From positions 101,083,373-101,147,372 of the forward strand of contig CM043704.1 of the NCBI GenBank assembly GCA_023935145.1: DNA of 64,000 nucleotides. Reading direction: 5' to 3'. The position numbers and the translations under genes were made by a program. Positions 30,241-42,046 of the stretch are shown here, piece by piece. Numbering within the stretch: the first letter of the stretch is position 1; each line of letters opens with the position of its first letter. Below the pieces are notes generated by a model. That model searched no databases. It saw only the letters and a program-made list of their open reading frames with translations, and was not told where the DNA came from. The stretch comes from Bretschneidera sinensis. Lineage: Eukaryota; Streptophyta; Magnoliopsida; Brassicales; Akaniaceae.

Positions 30241-32542
30241 AAATAAATTTAAATTATTTTGCTTAAATTTAATTAATGTAATTTTTATCTTCTAAGATTT
30301 AAAAAAATTGATTTAAATTTATTTAAATCTATATCTAACGGTAAAAAAAATAAATAACATAACGGCTTTTGCTGCTAGAAATTAAAGTTTTTTTTTCTTT
30401 TTTTAAAAAATATTCTTAGGTTTTAACTATTTTTTTATAAAATTAAGATTTCGTTTTATTCTATTTTAATTATTATTACAAACAATTTATTATTTATATT
30501 TTTCATGGATAAGAGCTGAACAAGAATATTTCTTACGAAACATGTTTATCATTTATATCTGATTCATATTTATTTGTAGTATTAAAAAAGTATCAAAACC
30601 TGGTACTAGACTTGACGATGTAAATCAATATGAGAGACCAACTACGTGCAAGAGTATCTTGTAAGACGATCCCCTCAACGAAAGGAATTTAATGTCGTTT
30701 GGTACTAGACTTCATTGTATATTTTTAAAAAATTTAAAATTGAGTTTTTAATAAATTTTAACCTGTTAGGCCATTTCTTGTTGAATACACCTGGCACCAT
30801 AATTCACCTAGAGCGTAATATATCATTTCTATTTAACAGCTTTAATGAGCAACGTAAGATGGTTGATACCAATAAAAAAAAAAGATGGGTGATAAAAAGT
30901 AGAAAAAAAAAGATGGCTAATTAGTTTAAATGCTCCTCTAAATGTTGTCACAGAATCAGTTTAATGGTTAATTTATTTAAAGTAATATTTTGATTTCGAT
31001 TCATTATAATAATAATAAAGGTAAATTATATGGCATTACTTTTAAATTTGCTTAAATGATACTAATATATAAAATATTTTTAAAGCTCACGATTCAATCG
31101 AAAACATTAATTTTCATCATCAATCTCAAAATAAATTTATTTGAATAATAAAATTTTATATGGATATTAATTTTTATGATGATCAAATTACCCTTAATGT
31201 TAAAATATTTTCAAGTGATTATGATAAGCTTAATAATTTTATTTATCAATTATTTATCTCAGAATTGTTTATAACACAAAATTTTAAGTTACTTGAATTC
31301 ATATTTTTCTAAAAAATAAAAACATATTGTATCATTTTAATTTTTAGAATAAAAAAGTTTGTATTTGATTTTTGTTTTATGATGGTTTTTGATATTTATT
31401 TATTTGAGATGCTAGGCTAATTAATTTTATCAAAAAAACATATCAACAAACTTTCCGTTTAAAACATTTAATTTTTTTGTGATGATATTTTATTTTCATT
31501 TATTTGAGGATACGATAGGCAATGACATCATAATATTTTTTAAAATATAAAATATATGAAGTAAAATTTGTTTTATACTATATAATAGAATACAAATCCA
31601 TTTAAATTACACTTTTAAAGATTTTCAAAAAAGAATGACGATAATTTTCTTTTCAAAAACCCCCCTAAAAATTCATTGTTAAATATGTTTCATCCCTAAT
31701 ACTTCTATTTTTTAAAAAGTAACATTTATGATTCCTAAGGGTACTTTGATAATCGTGAAAAGTAGTATCCAATTAAAATTTTGATTTTTCAAACAAAATC
31801 ATTTTTGGGCTGCTTGATGATGAAAATCGGTGTTTTAAGGTGAATCGTTAGTTTTAAAAAATTTTGGTATGTTAGTGTCATTTCAACAAATTTGTAGATA
31901 GTGCAGTATAATTTGCTCTAATAACAAATCCTCTTATTAAATCATAATTTTTTTATAAAAAAATGAATTTTACACACTCTAAAGAGGAATTATTGGTTAG
32001 ATCAGATCTAAAACCAATGTTTTAGACCCATCCGAAACTTTATTGGTAATTTTGTATGACTTTATTTGTAACATTATTTTTTAGGTCTCACACTTATACT
32101 GACATCAACAAATGAAATCTCACAAAATCATTAATGGAGTTTTGGGTGTGTCCAAAACTTTTTAAATCATAAATTTTAGACTCAACCTAACCAAATTTTT
32201 TTTCTAAATGTGGCTTGAACATAGGTTGACTCGTGTAAAAAAATGGGGGGCCGCAACTAAAACAAAAATATGTTCTATAAAGATATAAGTTGGATGTCGC
32301 TCTCCTCAATTTTTCTAAAATTGATATTTTTTACTCTGTCATGGACAAGCACATTGGTAAGTGTTTCAAAAATATGACATAATTTTAGACAATGAATTAA
32401 ACTGATTCACCTTTTACCAAAATTAATTGATCACTACTATGAATTTCTCCCCTCATACGTCCCTTTCTTCCCCATTTCTCAATTTTCTCCTCTCTCTCTC
32501 TCTCCCTCTTTCTCTTAAAAAGTTGCAAGTTAATTTGCAGCC
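30241..32542. repeat. HD-Zip 3' flank and upstream repeat before copy 2
   Basis: 30241-30700 resembles the 3' flank of copy 1 (18000-18350). From about 30700 it is the upstream repeat, matching 14485-16310, up to the leader of copy 2. The TATA position reads TATGAAT near 32438. No gene is seen. Confidence 0.72.
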
Positions 32543-33984
32543 ATGGGAGATGAAGAAGAATGCATTAACACAGGGCTTTGTCTTGGCCTTGGCGTTGGGA
32601 AGTATGGGAGGGAAAAGGAAAAGGAAAAGAGTACTATGCTTTGCTTAGATCTCTCCTTTAAGTTATACCCAAAAGAGGAAGCGATCAACATAGATCATAA
32701 GGCCAAAGGGTCAAGTAATTTGAAGACGATTGAAGATGATAATGAGAATTTCATGAATAATAACAATAATAATAGGAGAAAGAAACTTAGGCTAACAAAA
32801 GAGCAATCCAGCATGCTAGAAGACTTTTTCAAATTGCATAGCACCCTCAACCAGGTACCTTAATTTTAATTCTTTTTTTATAATCTTAGTATTCGTTCCA
32901 CGCATGAGACTTTTATTTTTATTAGTAATTATCTCATTTATATTGTTGATTTGTGTGTTCATTTCTAAAATAAGGTTGTTAGCGTTAGTAACTGACACGA
33001 TTGATGTATTAAAACTATTCATATTTTACACACGTATAAAACACGTGCTACTTGCTGCTATGCATTAGTTATGTTAATCACGAGCCTATTACTGATGTTT
33101 CTTGATTGAAAATATTCTGGAATGCATGATGTATTGCATTAGGATCGATAATATATAAAGAAAACTTAATTATAATTTTTTGACTGAATTGTATAGAAAT
33201 TGAATTGTGAAATATAGTAATAGTAGTGTCAATACACACATTTATATTGTTTTTATTGTATATATGTGGAATTTAATTTTAATTAATTTTTAAGTAATCA
33301 TATTTATAATCAGTATGACTTGAATACTCATTTTTTTGTTTGATTGTGACGACGGTAATTGTGATTGAATATAAAACATACTCTCATGAAGATAAAAATG
33401 TTATCATTAAGTTAAACTTACGACTATGACTTATCACACTTTTACTTTCAACGCAGGCATAAAAATATACAATCGCTGAGCAACTGAATTTAAAACCTAG
33501 ACAAGTGGCAGTCTGGTTTCAAAATAGGAGAGTAAGGTGATCATTTTGTTAATACTTTATTCTTTTTAAAAAATGAAACTTTAGTTTAGTAATAAAAAGA
33601 TCAGAAGGTCTCAATTCGATTCTCATTGTTGTGTGGATTATCTGCTCAAGCTATTGATTATTATTTATTTTTTAATTAGTATCGCTTCATTAAAATTAAT
33701 TCTCAATTTTTTTTTTCAAAATTTTATGTTTGTATACATTTTATTTTTCTTTTTTTAGGGGACAAAATAAAAGGCATATAATTTATGAATATTGATATTG
33801 TTACAGGACAAAATTGAAGCGGATAGAGATAGACCGTGAACTCTTGAAGAAATGTTGTGAAATATTAAGAGATGAGAACAAAAGATTAAAGAAAGAATTG
33901 CAAGACTTGCGATTTTCGTCATTACATACTCAATCCCCAAGGCAGCTACTCTTGCAATGTGTCCATTGTGTGAGAAAATTGTAG
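32543..33984 (+). pseudogene. HD-Zip class II copy 2, pseudogene (unit 1)
   Basis: Exon blocks 32543..32854, 33457..33536 and 33807..33984 match copy 1, and the splice borders are still GT-AG. The second codon of exon 2 is TAA (33460-33462) in place of CAA, which cuts the homeodomain before its recognition helix. Exon 3 has a one-base deletion in the CCCCAAGGCAG segment, which removes the CPxCE end and leads to a stop at 33984. Exon 1 has two extra codons (EK) and the EAR-like motif reads LCLDLSFKL. The recognition helix would read AVWFQNRRVR. The promoter TATA is also changed. Non-functional as an HD-Zip factor; a 107-aa N-terminal peptide is the most it could make. Confidence 0.9.
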
Positions 33985-34910
33985 GAAGCAACGAAGGGAA
34001 AAAAACAAAGGGAAAATTGCGCCGATTTCTAATGACGATATTTAAGGTTAGATTTAAACATATTTAAATTTAATAAAAAAATTTAAAAGACTGATTAACA
34101 ACAAAAATAAATCACAGAGCAGCTTTTGGTGGAAATTAAAGATTTTTCTATTTTTTTAATATTCTTAGTTTTTAACCTTTTTTTTTAAATACAATTAAGA
34201 TTTCGTTTTACTCTATTTTAATTATTATTATTATTTTTCTTGGATCAAATTAGTCAAATTTTTTTCTTATAAAACATGTATATCATTCGTGTCTTATTCA
34301 TATTTATTTATAGTATTAAAAGCATGTTAAGTTACCTTTAGTAACGTGAGAGCTGGCAGAGAAATTTTTGTCGCCCTGTGCCATGAATGAGATGTAACAC
34401 AAAGCTTTTTCTATCATTAAATATAAAGATCATTCATTTTCTCTTTAGTGGAAGATATTTTGTATCTTTAACAAGATTAAGCATTATTTTCTGGTTCCAC
34501 GTTTTCACGAATCCATTTTGCCCAGGTCCTCAAAGCCCTTCTGTAAGCTTAACTGCATCAAACTTTGGACAGAGATAATCACCCTCGTTATAGTAATTGA
34601 CCCTGCATCAAACAATCGCAGCACTCACTATAGAAGGCTCCATTTGTTTTTCATGAAAACAAGAGAACACAAGTAGTTAACACAAGTGCTTTAAAATGCT
34701 CCAATTATCAAAATAAACGAGAATTGGAGGCAAAACACGACTAAATCGTTTTTTTAAAGGTTTATTTCGCTTCTCACGAGTGTAAAAGATTTTTGACGAA
34801 ATTCCTCAAAGGTACAATGAACTTCTGTTATTGTTTTGCACTTTGTACTTGTGAATAACAACTCACAACAGTTTTTATGAGTTTATAAATAAAGAATACT
34901 TATATTTTGG
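33985..34910. other. 3' flank of copy 2 with a TBL relic
   Basis: 33985-34335 resembles the HD-Zip 3' flank. 34342-34483 matches 19059-19196 and jumps directly into 34485-34640, which matches 20219-20375 (the middle TBL exon), so about 1 kb is deleted between them. 34750-34890 matches 21000-21120. No gene is intact. Confidence 0.72.
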
Positions 34911-35500
34911 AAATTTGCATAATTTCTAAACATAAAAAGATTAAGTGTTGTTGGAGAGGTAAAAAAGAAAAGAGATTATTCAAATCTGTAAATTATAACA
35001 GTTTAAACATCCTCTATATAGTGTTTAATTAGTGTATTTCCATTAGAGACACATTAGTTCAATATAAATTGATTTAAACTGAAATAACTGAGTATTTCTT
35101 TTAAAAAAACATTATATTTTACGAGCAACTGTTATTTAATGTTTCAAAGTTATAAAATTTTCAAACATTCAGTGGACTGAAAAAGTAAGGTTTTTGCTTT
35201 CCATTCAATCGATTGAATCAGTTCATTCAGTTGATTGAATCAATTATTCAATCAAATTGAATGAGTTACAAAAAGTCTCTTCCTCCACTTGACTCGACTG
35301 ATTTATTTAGTCAACTGTCTCAACTTCCATGAGTCAAATTCAAATTTCCTTTTTCTTTTCTCATTTCTTTTAATTTTTTTAAAACATTTCAAAGTTAAAA
35401 ACAAGTTTATTTTGAAAATCATCAACAGTTCCTTCAGAAAACACAGAAGCATGCACCAAAGTTTTTTTTTCTCATTTAACAATAAAATGTTATAGTTAAA
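34911..35500. repeat. Third copy of the CATTCAGTNGACTGAA-type repeat
   Basis: Diverged copy of 21159-21750 with the same order of landmarks. Palindromic TTCAGT/ACTGAA motifs cluster around 35165-35260. Confidence 0.68.
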
Positions 35501-36149
35501 AACAAGGGGAAAACTTCTGATTACACTTTTAGATTGCTTATAAAACTCAAGAGTTTGATACAAAGAACAACACTTCTCAGCAATGAAAGTAATTTGATAT
35601 ATTTTTTTTAACCGATTCAAAGTTGTTGCTGCTCCTGTAATGATTTGATAGTGTTTTTGTGTATTTCTCTCGGATGTAAAGCCTGAAAAAAATTACTCTA
35701 TTTATACTTGATCAAAGATAATCCCAAAAAATATATTTACTCACTTCATATATTTCAAAAATTTAGGGAATGGAAAGAGGTTTCTTGTCAAGCAAAATTT
35801 TTTATAGATTGCAGAAACTTATGCATTTATTAAAATTTAATCTCCAACAAATATTTCAAGGAATAATTATTTGCCTCCAACTACCAGAAAAACATTCCAC
35901 ATTCGTACACTCATATTGATTGACACCCAGATCTTTTCATCAGTCAACCACAAGAACAAATTAACTTTTTTCCTTTTTTGCTTAAAACTTGATTTTGTCT
36001 TTTTGCCTATGAAATAAGAATCAAACACCCACCATTTGAGTCATGAAAAAGAATGCTACACCAAACATTCAATTATGCAAGCTATGAAATACTTGGTGAT
36101 GTAAATTAATATGAGAGACGAATTACATGCAATAGTATCTTGTGCTGCT
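35501..36149. other. AT-rich spacer
   Basis: 35501-35940 has no match elsewhere in the window and no coding support. 35940-36140 is a diverged copy of 18600-18800 (HD-Zip 3' side). Confidence 0.6.
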
Positions 36150-37525
36150 TACTAGGTTTTAACTATTTTTTTATAAAATTAAGATTTTGTTTTATTCTAT
36201 TTTATTTATTATTACAAATAATTTATTATTTATATTTTTTTATGGATAAGAGCTAATCAAAAAATTTTCTTACGAAACATGTTTATCATCTGTATCTGAT
36301 TCATATTTATATGTAGTATTTAAAAAAGTATCTTGTGATGCTTACGATCCCCTCAACGAAAGGAATTTAATGTCGTTTGGTATCATATTAATGCTTGTTT
36401 AAATCTGGTACTAGACTTCATTGTATATTTAAAAAAAAATTTAAAATTGAGTTTTAATAAATTTTTCTTTAATTTTTGACCTGTTAAGCCATTTCTTGTT
36501 GAATACACCTGGCACCATTATTCACCTAGAGCGGTATGTCATCATTTCTATTTAACAGCTTTAATGAGCAACGAAATATGGTTGATACCAATAAAAAAAA
36601 GATGGTTGATAAAAAGTAAAAAAAAATGGCTAATTAGTTTAAATACTCCTCTAAATGTTGTCACAGAATCAGTTTAATGATTAATTTATTTAAAGTAATA
36701 TCTCGATTTCGATTCAGGTTATCATTATAATAATAATAAAGATAAATTATATGGTATTACTTTTAAATTTGTTTAAATAATACTAATATATAAAACATTT
36801 TTAAAACTCACGATTCAATCAAAAACATTAGTTTTTAATATCAAGCAACCCCAAAATTAATTTATTTGAAGAATCAAAATTTTAATTGGATATTAAATTT
36901 CATGATGATTGAATTACCCTTAGTGTTAAAATATTTTCAAGTGATTATTATAAGTTTAATAATTTTATTTATCAATTATTTATCTCAAAATCGTTTATAA
37001 CACAAAATTTTAAGTTACTTGAATTCATTTTTTTCTTAAAAATAAAAACATACTGTATTATTTTAATTTTTAGAACAAAAAAGTTTGTATTTGATTTTTA
37101 TTTTATGATGGTTTTTTACATTTATTTATTTGAGATGCTAGACTATTTAGTTTTATCAAAAAAACGTATAAACAAACTTTCCGTTTAAAACATTTAATTT
37201 TCTTTTGTGATAGTATTTTATTTTCATTTATTTGAGGATGCGATAGGCAATGACATTATAATATTTTTTAAAATATAAAATATATGAAGTAAAATTTGTT
37301 TTATACTATATAATAGAATACAAATCCATTTAAATTACACTTTTAACAATTTTCGAAAAAGAACGATAATAATTTTCTTTTAAAAACCCTTTAAAAATTC
37401 ATTATTAAATATGTTTCATCCTTAATACTTCTATTTTTTTTTAAAAAGTAACATTTATGATACTTAATGGTACTTTGATCATCATAAAAAGTAATATGCA
37501 ATTAAAATTTAAATTTTTTAAAAAA
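36150..37525. repeat. HD-Zip upstream repeat without its gene
   Basis: Closely related to 42050-43400 and to 30390-31800. The match ends near 37525, before the promoter, so the gene that once followed is lost or was never copied. Confidence 0.72.
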
Positions 37526-38117
37526 ATTCAAAAATTATGGGTTGAAAACCTGTCAAATCAAAAGCTATCAGTGTTTAGCAAAAATCGTGGAATAAGTTGT
37601 TAAAGTAAGATGCAAAAAATGTATATTAATATCAATTGACTTAATGGATCCCCAAATGGTCTTCATGAAATTATTATGGTCATGTGACATAAGTAAAACT
37701 TTAGAACTTGGTACAATAAAACATTAAGTATTTAATAACAACAAAAACAATAGTTATGAAATAATTCAAGGTTCGGACTCTTCCTTGTAATGCAATTAAA
37801 AAATTTTAAGAAGCGAAAAGTTATTTCTAAAGTTAATCCCAAATGCAATAACACACTGCACTAAAATAGCTTTTAAAAAGAAAAATTAACCTGCCTTAAA
37901 CAAAAAAGTATACATATCCAATGAGCTTGATAAGCCTACATTGGAAGTGTATTATTAAACATTTTAACAACAAAAGAGAAACATTATTTTGAAACTTGGT
38001 ACCACATAGCAACTAAAAAGCCTCCAAATCTATACTTTTTTTGTGTATCATCATAAATACCAGGCATTGGTACTCTCTTTTCTTTTTTATAAAAACCTCT
38101 TTGAAGTGAAGGGGTTC

Positions 38118-38147
38118 CCTACTAGTTTATTAAAATAAACTAGTAGG
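38118..38147. repeat. Perfect 14-bp inverted repeat
   Basis: CCTACTAGTTTATT and AATAAACTAGTAGG are exact complements separated by two bases. It lies just downstream of the minus-strand RNase H fragment and could act as a transcript-end hairpin or be a chance palindrome. Confidence 0.85.
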
Positions 38148-38174
38148 ATTCTAAACCTTACCCAAATAAAAACA

Positions 38175-38450
38175 TTACAATTTTTTAAAAATAGGCAAGC
38201 CAGAATTGTCATTATCCAAAGCCTGCTGACAAACAAAAGGTGAATCGCTTACATTCCAAAATAAATTAGAACCACCCAAACTTGAACCCGTCTTTGCCAA
38301 ACTATCAGCAAACTCGTTGGCTTCATGAAAAATATGACGCAAACACTCATGATTTTGAAGCATTTCCTTAATTTCACGGACCAAGTACACAATTTCCCAA
38401 GAGCATGCACACAAAATGGTTTGAACTAGAGCTTTGGAATTGCACTCCAC
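38175..38450 (-). pseudogene. RNase H-like fragment of LINE/reverse-transcriptase type
   Basis: The 91-codon frame contains SKALVQTIL, EIKEMLQ and HIFHEANEFADSLAKTGSS, which match the C-terminal part of the plant RNase H domain (RVT_3 type) found in LINE elements and domesticated relatives. No upstream reverse transcriptase is visible, and the N-terminal catalytic part is absent. A truncated LINE or an isolated RNase H gene fragment; probably non-functional. Confidence 0.65.
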
Positions 38451-39284
38451 CCAAAATTACCGGAGCATGCCTACTCATATGATGCGGAAACGGCCCTTCA
38501 TTACCTGTCTCTCTATTCCATTAGCAGTCATAACATTGTTAACAATCATGCTAACTGTCTATTTATAAGTTTTTTTTTTTTTTATTTTTTATATCAAAGG
38601 CAAATATATTGACAAATTACTCCTAAAAAAGGGGAAAAAATAACAAAATGAATTTACAAAAAAGAAGTAGTGAATGAGCTCAGTTATAGTTGAAGTATGG
38701 TGAGCTTTACATAAAAACTTAAAAATGATTGATTTAAGTGGTTTTAAGTCAGATATAAAACATGATTTAAAAAAAGTGTTAACCAAAGTATTAGACATTT
38801 GTCATCAATTAATCGTGGAATGCCAAATGGGTTCACTGGTAAAACACACTTCCACTATATATTGGAACGACAAACCAAAGAACCTTGTTCCAAATAATAA
38901 ACTTCTAAATACACATTATTATCAAAATATACCTAAATTATCCATAGAGAATATTACAGATAAAATAAAGGGAAAAAAGGAAAACGTGTAGAGGATGGGG
39001 TTTTTTATAGTGGCATGAACGTAATTTCCCTTTCCATCCAAAGACATGTCAGAAAACTTACATTTTTGTCAAAACAACTTCTGGGTTAGAAGATACAAAA
39101 CTCAGTTTCTGCTTCTGAGCCAAAATCAGTTATTCTGTAGATCTTTTCAGCTTCTGCTTCTACTTAAAAGCAGACAAAAAAAGAGGTGTTTGTCCTCATG
39201 GACCTATATATTTGGAAAAATATTATGAGCAGAAAAAACCCAGAGAGTAATTATGTTGTCAGTAATCCTTGCAGACAATATTTA

Positions 39285-39640
39285 TATTGTCGTTTCTTTC
39301 CTAATTTACTTTATTTCCATTTGAGTTGTATTTGAATTATGCTAATTCGATTAGATGTGTTTGAATCCATTAATGAGTTGATAATTATTTTGGTGTTTGG
39401 ATTGAGAGAAATTATTGAGTTTCTTAATAGAGAGAATGAAAGAGATTTGAGGGAGATTTTGAAAGTCTATAATAAACTTGAAAATATCTATGTTTTATCG
39501 TTATGATCTTGAAGAATTTGTAGGAGTTGATTTTGGATTACTTAAGCACTAAATAATTTATTTTTTAAATTATTTAGAATATCAAATTATAATTTAATAT
39601 AATAATTAATAAATTGATTTTTTTTAACAAATTCAAACAT
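39285..39640. repeat. Second copy of the 14150-14480 block
   Basis: See 14150. It is followed by the same downstream repeat as there, but separated by a 764-bp insertion. Confidence 0.72.
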
Positions 39641-39641
39641 G

Positions 39642-40405
39642 GAGCGAGGACAAGGGAGAGCCTGGAAATTTTCTTGAAATATATGTGATATAGCTGTTGA
39701 CAATACTTAAGTTTTTGTTAATGCACCCCACCCAAAGTACAATGAAGAAAAATGCAAAATGATCCAACTTAGTAGTAAAAAAATAATATTTAGCAGCCAG
39801 TAATCCTTCATGTATTCAAACTCTCAATTAAGTGGATAGTTTGGCTTGTAAATGCAACTCTCTCTCTCCCAGCATACCAACTTAATATATGTATTTCTCT
39901 ATTATTTTCATAATTTTGGTCTTATTATTTTTCTTCTTTTTCATTCTTTTACTTAAATAATAATTAAAATAAAACATGTTAATTTAATCGTAAAAATGAA
40001 TATGATTTACTAAATTAAAAATTTAGATAGTTAATTTTCAAAAGTATGACTTGAAATAAAAATGTTTATGAAATTGTTTGTCTTTTTATTTTTATTATAT
40101 ATGTTATATGTTAATCATGTATATTTATGTATAATCTAATTGAGTTAGGATAAAAAAAAATCAAGACCCTTTTTAATAATTAAAAAAATTTAAATCAACA
40201 CATCGTTAAATATTTATCATATCAATTATTAAATTGACGTGATATTTATCAAATAATAACAATATTTATTCAATTTCATGCGTTAGTTTAAATGACACTT
40301 CTTATCTCTCGTGTGAGTTTGAGTAATAGTATGGTTTATTTATGGTTTTTGGTACTATATAATATGATTTTTTTATTAGTAAATAAATAAAAAAAAGATT
40401 TTTGG
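39642..40405. mobile_element. Unclassified 764-bp insertion with 9-bp target duplication
   Basis: TCAAACATG occurs at 39633-39641 and 40406-40414, and the related locus at about 14477 has a single CGAACATGG at the matching place. The segment between has no terminal inverted repeat that I can see and no coding frame. A 9-bp duplication is typical of Mutator-like elements, but the class is not established. Confidence 0.55.
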
Positions 40406-40414
40406 TCAAACATG

Positions 40415-41038
40415 CTCTTTTAAGAGAACAATTCTTTACTGTTGGCCGCTTCTGGTTGAATACACCTGGCACCTTTATTCAGCTACGTCCAAATAGGCAA
40501 ATACTTAGGAGAGTTATCATAATTTCTCTTTAACTGCATTTAATGATCAACAAAAGATTGTTGATACCAATAAAAAAAATGGTTGATAAAAGTAGAAAAA
40601 AAATTTAATTTTTTAAATGGTCCTATAAATGTTGTCACAGAATCATTTTAATGGTTAATTTATTCACTGTAATATCTTGAAAAAGAATCAGATTATCATT
40701 ATTATAATAAAAAATCAAATTACATGATATTTCTTTTTAATTTATAGAAATAACATTAATTTATCAAACTTTTTTAAAATTCACGACTCACTTCAAAACA
40801 TCAATTTCAACTATCAAACAGTTTCAAAATGATTTTTTTTAAAGAATCAAAATTTCAATTGGATATTACTTTTCATGATAAACATCGTAATCTTAATGTT
40901 AAAATATCTTTAAATGATTATGATAAGTTTAATAATTCTATTTATCAATTATTTATCTCAAAATTATTTATAGAACAAATTTTTAGATTATTTGAATTAC
41001 ATACTTTTTAGACATGTGTTCAATAAATTCTTACATTT
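40415..41038. repeat. Partial HD-Zip upstream repeat
   Basis: Begins with the same GAGAACAATTCTTTACTGTT segment as 14490 and then follows the 22150-22550 version of the repeat. Confidence 0.68.
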
Positions 41039-41332
41039 AGCTTTGTGTTTCAAAGTCACCTTCACATTTTAGACATGTGTTCAATAAATCCTTCTAATGA
41101 TAAATCGGACGAAATTGATACCAACGCACACAAAAATATTACTATTAAACAAGGAAAAAAAATTGTCAATATTTTTTTGTGCACCTGTATCAATTTTGGT
41201 CAAGATTTTTGTCTGTGTTGGCATCAATTTCGTCAGAATTATCACTAAAAAAAGTCTATTGGATACATGCCTAAAATATAAAAGGTAAATTGATTGTTTT
41301 TAACATGCAAGTGGGACATTAAAACACAAAGC
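41039..41332. mobile_element. Foldback (MITE-like) element, second copy
   Basis: Diverged copy of 22583-22875 with the same inverted arms. Confidence 0.65.
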
Positions 41333-41547
41333 AAAATATAAAGATGTTTGATGATAATAACCCCTAATTTTAATTAATGTTTTAGCAATCGTATTTATAA
41401 TCAACATGACTTGAATACTCATCTTTTTGTTTGATTGTGATGACGATAATTGTGATTGAATCTAAAACATACTCTCACAAAGATAAAGATGTTATCGTTG
41501 AGCTAAACTTACGTCTATAACTTATCACATTTTTATTTTCAATGTTG

Positions 41548-41627
41548 GCACAAAAATATTCAATCACTCAGCATCTGAATTTGAAACCTAGGCAAGGGGA
41601 AGTCTGGTTTCAAAATAGAAGAGCAAC
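41548..41627 (+). pseudogene. HD-Zip exon 2 relic
   Basis: Encodes AQKYSITQHLNLKPRQGEVW then FQNRRAT, clearly the homeodomain recognition-helix exon. The acceptor AG has become TG (GTTGG) and the donor GT has become AT, so it cannot be spliced. No exon 1 or 3 is attached. It keeps the family-standard FQNRRA, which suggests that the N52 of copies 1 and 4 is derived. Confidence 0.82.
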
Positions 41628-41769
41628 ATGATCATTTCGTTAATACTTTTTTTCTGTCAACAAAATTTTGGTTTAGTAATAAAAAGATCAGATCGATGCC
41701 TTAAGATCACAAGGTATCGATTCGATTCTTATTGTTGTGTGGATTATTTTTTCAAGCTATTGATTATTA

Positions 41770-42046
41770 TGTCAACTTTACTTTCATTGTATTCACAGTA
41801 TATCATTTTCAGAGATATTGTATACATACATAGAAAGATTTGATATACTATTCTTGGCTATACAGATCTTAGAGCTAGAATCATGCTTGACAGTTATGAA
41901 TATTCCTATAATCTATCTGATTTAATTCTTAATTGACAACTCACACCAACACTCCCCCTCAATTGGAAGCATCCAAATCTTCAATGCGCAACTTTTCTTG
42001 TGAGTTATAGAAATCCTTGCTTGATACGGCTTTTGTAAGAATATCT
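41770..42046 (-). mobile_element. Truncated old Copia: 3' LTR, polypurine tract and about 80 bp
   Basis: The 182-bp LTR (41770-41951) begins TGTCAAC and sits at exactly the same position of HD-Zip intron 2 (after TTGATTATTA) as the 23046 element. It is followed by the polypurine tract and 3' coding end, and the homology stops at 42046 inside a sequence that matches 36130. This is the same insertion, copied by segmental duplication and then truncated. Confidence 0.85.

Larger units (their letters stand above)
37526..39284. other. Non-repeated spacer with a LINE fragment and a palindrome
   Basis: Not related to the other HD-Zip blocks. Apart from the RNase H fragment at 38175-38450 and the hairpin at 38118-38147, nothing is supported. 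Confidence 0.6.

Noticed and set aside
32427..32648. Open frame overlapping the start of HD-Zip copy 2 in another frame
   Set aside because: Begins in the CT-rich leader and reads the HD-Zip exon out of frame; the HD-Zip frame is conserved in five copies.
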